Source of the DNA: Salvia splendens
Lineage: Eukaryota; Streptophyta; Magnoliopsida; Lamiales; Lamiaceae
Assembly: GCF_004379255.2 (NCBI RefSeq)
Contig: NC_056033.1
Span: 7,048,172-7,112,171 of the forward strand
DNA length: 64,000 bases
Direction of reading: 5' to 3'
The notes under the pieces were generated by a model that ran no database searches, was not told the origin of the DNA, and saw only the letters and a program-made list of their open reading frames with translations. Positions 59,514-64,000 of the stretch are shown piece by piece. The position numbers and the translations under genes are program-made. How positions within the stretch are numbered: position 1 is the first letter of the stretch; each line of letters starts with the position of its first letter.

Positions 59514-60700
59514 ATGGGAGAGCATTCAAGACCAAACCCCAATGGTTTTATTAGCTCACTAGGATTCGCAAACGTATGCAAATCCTTCCTCTCCAAATGC
59601 TGCACAGAGAAGCAACCCCTTTTCTCCAACAACACACCAAACAATCCTATACATTTTTCCAAGGTTCCTTCACCAAACCCATCTCTCATATTATTCATTA
59701 TTCATTACTATTATCTAACATCCTATTCCTGCAGATTATCAGATCAAACACCAAGAAACGTAAACCATGGAGAGAAGGAGATCATAAGCGACGTGACAGA
59801 TTCAAACGAGGGAGCAATCACGACGACAACCGAGCTACAAGATCTCCTCGATGGGGCTGTGGCACAGGCTTGTCCCGGCTGTCGAGCGGGCAAGCTAAAG
59901 GGCCCTTTTCAAGGAGCTTGAGCCATAAAGAATCATTCAGGGGTGCTGGTGCTGGTGCTCGCACCGGCTGCTTGACCCACACGATTTCGAGAAGCGCTAG
60001 CAGGGGGGTCGCAACCCCCATCATTTTCTCAAGCTCGAGTGGGCTGATCAAGCCGGCAGCAATGAAGAAGCACCTCGAGTGCACCCTCGAGGAGCTCTGC
60101 TTCGGTTGTGTCAAGAAGGTCGCCATCACAAGAGACACCGTCAATGGCAACGGGTACAAACAGAAACAAAAACAACCATACAGAATAAGATGATCATGTA
60201 GGAAAATGCAGGAAACCCTATCCTAACGCCTTTTCCCATGCAACTCTGGGTGCAGGCAAATAGTGGAGGAAGATGAGACGGTGACGATCAAGGTGGAGCC
60301 AGGATGGAGGAGAGGTACCAAGATCACGTTCGAGGGGAAGGGGAACCAGATGCCGGGCACAACAGCTGCAGATCTAGTGTTCGTGATAGCAGAGAAAGAG
60401 CACCCCTTGTTCAAGACACAAGAGGATGATCTAAAAATGGGAGCTGAGATCATGTTGGTTGATGCTCTAACGGGGTGCACGCTTCCCCTCCCGTTGCTGG
60501 GAGGCGAGACGACCAGCCTCGGGATAGAGGACGTCGTGCACACCGGCTACGTGAGGACCTTACAAGGACAAGGCATGCCAAAGCAACACGAGCCCGGGAC
60601 AAGAGGGGACTTGATCGTCAACGTTTCGGTCAAGTTCCCAGAGACATTGACACAAGAGCAGCGATCTACTGCTGCTGCTATTTTGCAACAGGCTTGTTAA
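59514..60700 (+). CDS. Hsp40/DnaJ C-terminal-domain protein without J domain
   Basis: Three exons, 59514-59663, 59735-60153 and 60256-60700, sum to 1014 nt, giving 337 residues. The start MGEHSRPNPNGF is followed by a basic, Ser/Arg-rich region (about 50-150) of low conservation. From about 170 the DnaJ C-terminal client-binding fold is clear: LECTLEELCFGCVKKVAITRD, VKVEP-like IKVEPGWRRGTKITFEGKGN, ADLVFVIAEKEHPLFK, DALTGCTLPLPLLGG, RTLQGQGMPKQHEPGTRGDL and VKFPETLTQEQR. No J domain or HPD motif lies upstream, so it should not stimulate Hsp70 by itself. The Arabidopsis relative At1g44160 is the same shape. It probably binds clients or pairs with true J proteins (inference). Confidence 0.9.
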
Positions 60701-61101
60701 TCTACCTCTTCTTCCTTTTTCTATACAGGTGCAGATATTTGTACAAAACTAAAGCTGATCGACTTCTATTGTTTTGGTATGGGTGAGTTGCTGCAAACTA
60801 AAGATTCTAATAATAAAAAGCTAGTAACTCTTGTTTAATTAAGAGCAATACCATAACTAAATGATAGTTATTTAGTACACAGTAAACTGCGGAAGCAAAG
60901 CATGTCATAGATTATCAATTTTACGTACATCAATGTACAAACGAGTTCTATGTGCTGAGAAAAAAGACTAAGTACACGAGCAAACGAGATAAATATTCAA
61001 TCTATATAGCCACAGGACTTGGTTACACCTAGCCTGTTAGCAGTCATCAGCAAACCAAATCTTACATCTTATTAACCCGAAGTAATACAGGTGTACGAAT
61101 C
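60701..61101. other. Short convergent intergenic region
   Basis: The 3' ends of the DnaJ-type gene (+) and the ALDH gene (-) face each other here, so this stretch should hold both 3' UTRs. No other feature was seen. Confidence 0.6.

Positions 61102-64000
<2,899 letters not shown>

Overview
This is nuclear DNA from a flowering plant. The genes are split by short GT-AG introns, AT-rich intergenic DNA is full of Stowaway-type MITEs, and every recognisable gene has a plant family signature (NAC factor, MAGATAMA3 helicase, nucellin-like protease, plastid SDR). The protein style is eudicot. An asterid, perhaps a Lamiales species, is my guess from the repeat types and is not proven.

Layout. 1-2.9 kb: a decayed PIF/Harbinger element and a cluster of MITEs, one nested in another. 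3.3-5.6 kb (+): 20S proteasome beta-3. 6.9-9.8 kb (-): a chloroplast-targeted atypical SDR like At1g32220. 11.8-17.0 kb: a mutated Ty1/copia element with both LTRs. 17.65-24.67 kb: a second copia element with nearly identical LTRs, a perfect target duplication and one uninterrupted gag-pol frame. 24.9-32.3 kb: gene-free, with a long foldback element, MITEs and a gypsy-LTR-like block. 32.9-34.1 kb (+): a NAC factor of the ATAF group. 36.8-38.6 kb (-): an RFC3-type clamp-loader subunit that has lost the coding sequence for its P-loop. 38.8-40.6 kb: a broken Harbinger element. 40.8-41.3 and 41.4-46.75 kb: a small and a full-length Mutator-like element side by side. 47.0-54.5 kb (+): MAGATAMA3/SEN1-like helicase, 20 exons. 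55.9-58.5 kb (+): nucellin-like aspartic protease. 59.5-60.7 kb (+): DnaJ C-terminal-domain protein without a J domain. 61.1 kb to the window end (-): family-3 aldehyde dehydrogenase, 5' end cut off.

The host genes do not form one pathway. Their order is informative: from memory, proteasome beta-3, NAC032, RFC3 and an aspartic protease are near neighbours in Arabidopsis (At1g77440-At1g77480), and an aspartic protease, this DnaJ-type gene and ALDH3H1 are near neighbours at At1g44130-At1g44170. The window therefore looks like an ancestral block that carries members of both, spread apart by transposons. Exon borders were set by hand from splice consensus, frame and remembered homologues. All complete models add up to whole codon numbers. 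I found no CRISPR, tRNA, rRNA or bacterial-type system and no clearly new multi-gene system. The most unusual items are the P-loop-less RFC gene, the young copia element and the nearly intact MULE.
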